Of a stretch of DNA of 64,000 bases, positions 63,823 to 64,000 are shown in pieces. How positions within the stretch are numbered: the first letter of the stretch is position 1; each line of letters starts with the position of its first letter. The position numbers and the translations under genes are program-made. This DNA is from Syntrophotalea carbinolica DSM 2380. GTDB lineage: Bacteria > Desulfobacterota > Desulfuromonadia > Desulfuromonadales > Syntrophotaleaceae. The notes under the pieces are model-generated. The model was given only the letters and a program-made list of their open reading frames with translations. It was not told where the DNA came from and made no database searches. The stretch spans positions 1,922,001 to 1,986,000 of the forward strand of contig NC_007498.2 in the NCBI RefSeq assembly GCF_000012885.1, written 5' to 3'.

Positions 63823-64000
63823 CGCTTGCCTCCTGTTTTCTTTTCGGAAATTGGTGCAACTATACCAAATAGCCTCCCACCCATGAAGCCCTGCACGAAC
63901 ATTTCCCGGGGAACTCCACTTCGCGACACTAAAATGCGTTTTCTTGACAGGAATCAAGGGCCGTTGATTTGGCTTATGAGAGAGTAAAGCCATTCAGAAA

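Overview
The window looks like chromosomal DNA of a deltaproteobacterium of the Desulfuromonadales (Pelobacter/Syntrophotalea or Geobacter relatives). This is inferred from gene content and order (tig-clpP-clpX-lon-hup beside a hybrid PilMNO/GspDEFG secretion cluster, ftsEX-envC-ctpA, xseAB-ispA-dxs), from moderate GC by eye, and from families frequent in that group (RicT/PSP1, MEMO-like protein, TatD-radical SAM fusion, PilZ, DUF3108, DUF3135). No rRNA, prophage, insertion sequence or CRISPR array was seen; nearly all of it reads as vertically inherited core genome.

Layout. 1-7.5 kb: a partial unknown gene running off the left edge, an AcuC-like deacetylase, tRNA-Gln, pepN, gltX, a MEMO-like protein and tRNA-Cys. 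7.6-12.8 kb: a five-gene operon for an uncharacterised envelope machine (lipoprotein, ExbB/TolQ-like channel, ExbD-like protein, TonB-like protein, 676-residue exported protein). 13-19.4 kb: an OprF-like porin without its OmpA domain, the Prc protease, then DUF3108 and a CBS/DRTGG pyrophosphatase. 19.6-21.1 kb (+): ArsR regulator and an RlmI-like methyltransferase. 21.1-24.7 kb: bioW-bioF-bioH-bioC, overlapping stop to start, behind a probable BirA operator. 24.8-29.2 kb: xseA, xseB, ispA, dxs. 29.4-30.8 kb (+): an orphan ParA-like ATPase with an extra C-terminal domain. 30.9-36.5 kb: ftsE, ftsX, envC, ctpA, YibQ-like deacetylase. 36.5-45.3 kb: the secretion cluster (gspF, gspE, pilM, pilN, pilO, pilP/gspC-like, secretin, two pseudopilins), reading toward ftsE. 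45.4-45.9 kb: a duplicated tRNA-Asp/tRNA-Val array. 46-52 kb: tig, clpP, clpX, lon, hup. 52.1-52.5 kb: tRNA-His and tRNA-Leu. 53-58.7 kb (+): tmk, holB, ricT, metG, TatD-radical SAM fusion. 58.9-64 kb: PilZ protein, small unknown proteins, DUF3135, an iron alcohol dehydrogenase facing an aldehyde dehydrogenase.

How the genes fit together. The biotin operon carries both known ways of making the pimeloyl precursor: pimelate activation (BioW) and the methyl-ester bypass of fatty acid synthesis (BioC/BioH), each feeding BioF. The secretion cluster resembles, from memory of gene order, the atypical type II (Oxp) system of Geobacter sulfurreducens; its secretin carries N-terminal TPR-like repeats and a cohesin-like C-terminus. 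The ExbB/ExbD/TonB-like operon is the best candidate for an undescribed system: its motor parts are recognisable, its cargo and partner proteins are not.

Start sites were chosen by Shine-Dalgarno spacing and family N-termini, and many are shorter than the longest open frame. Promoters and terminators were found by eye and none has been tested.
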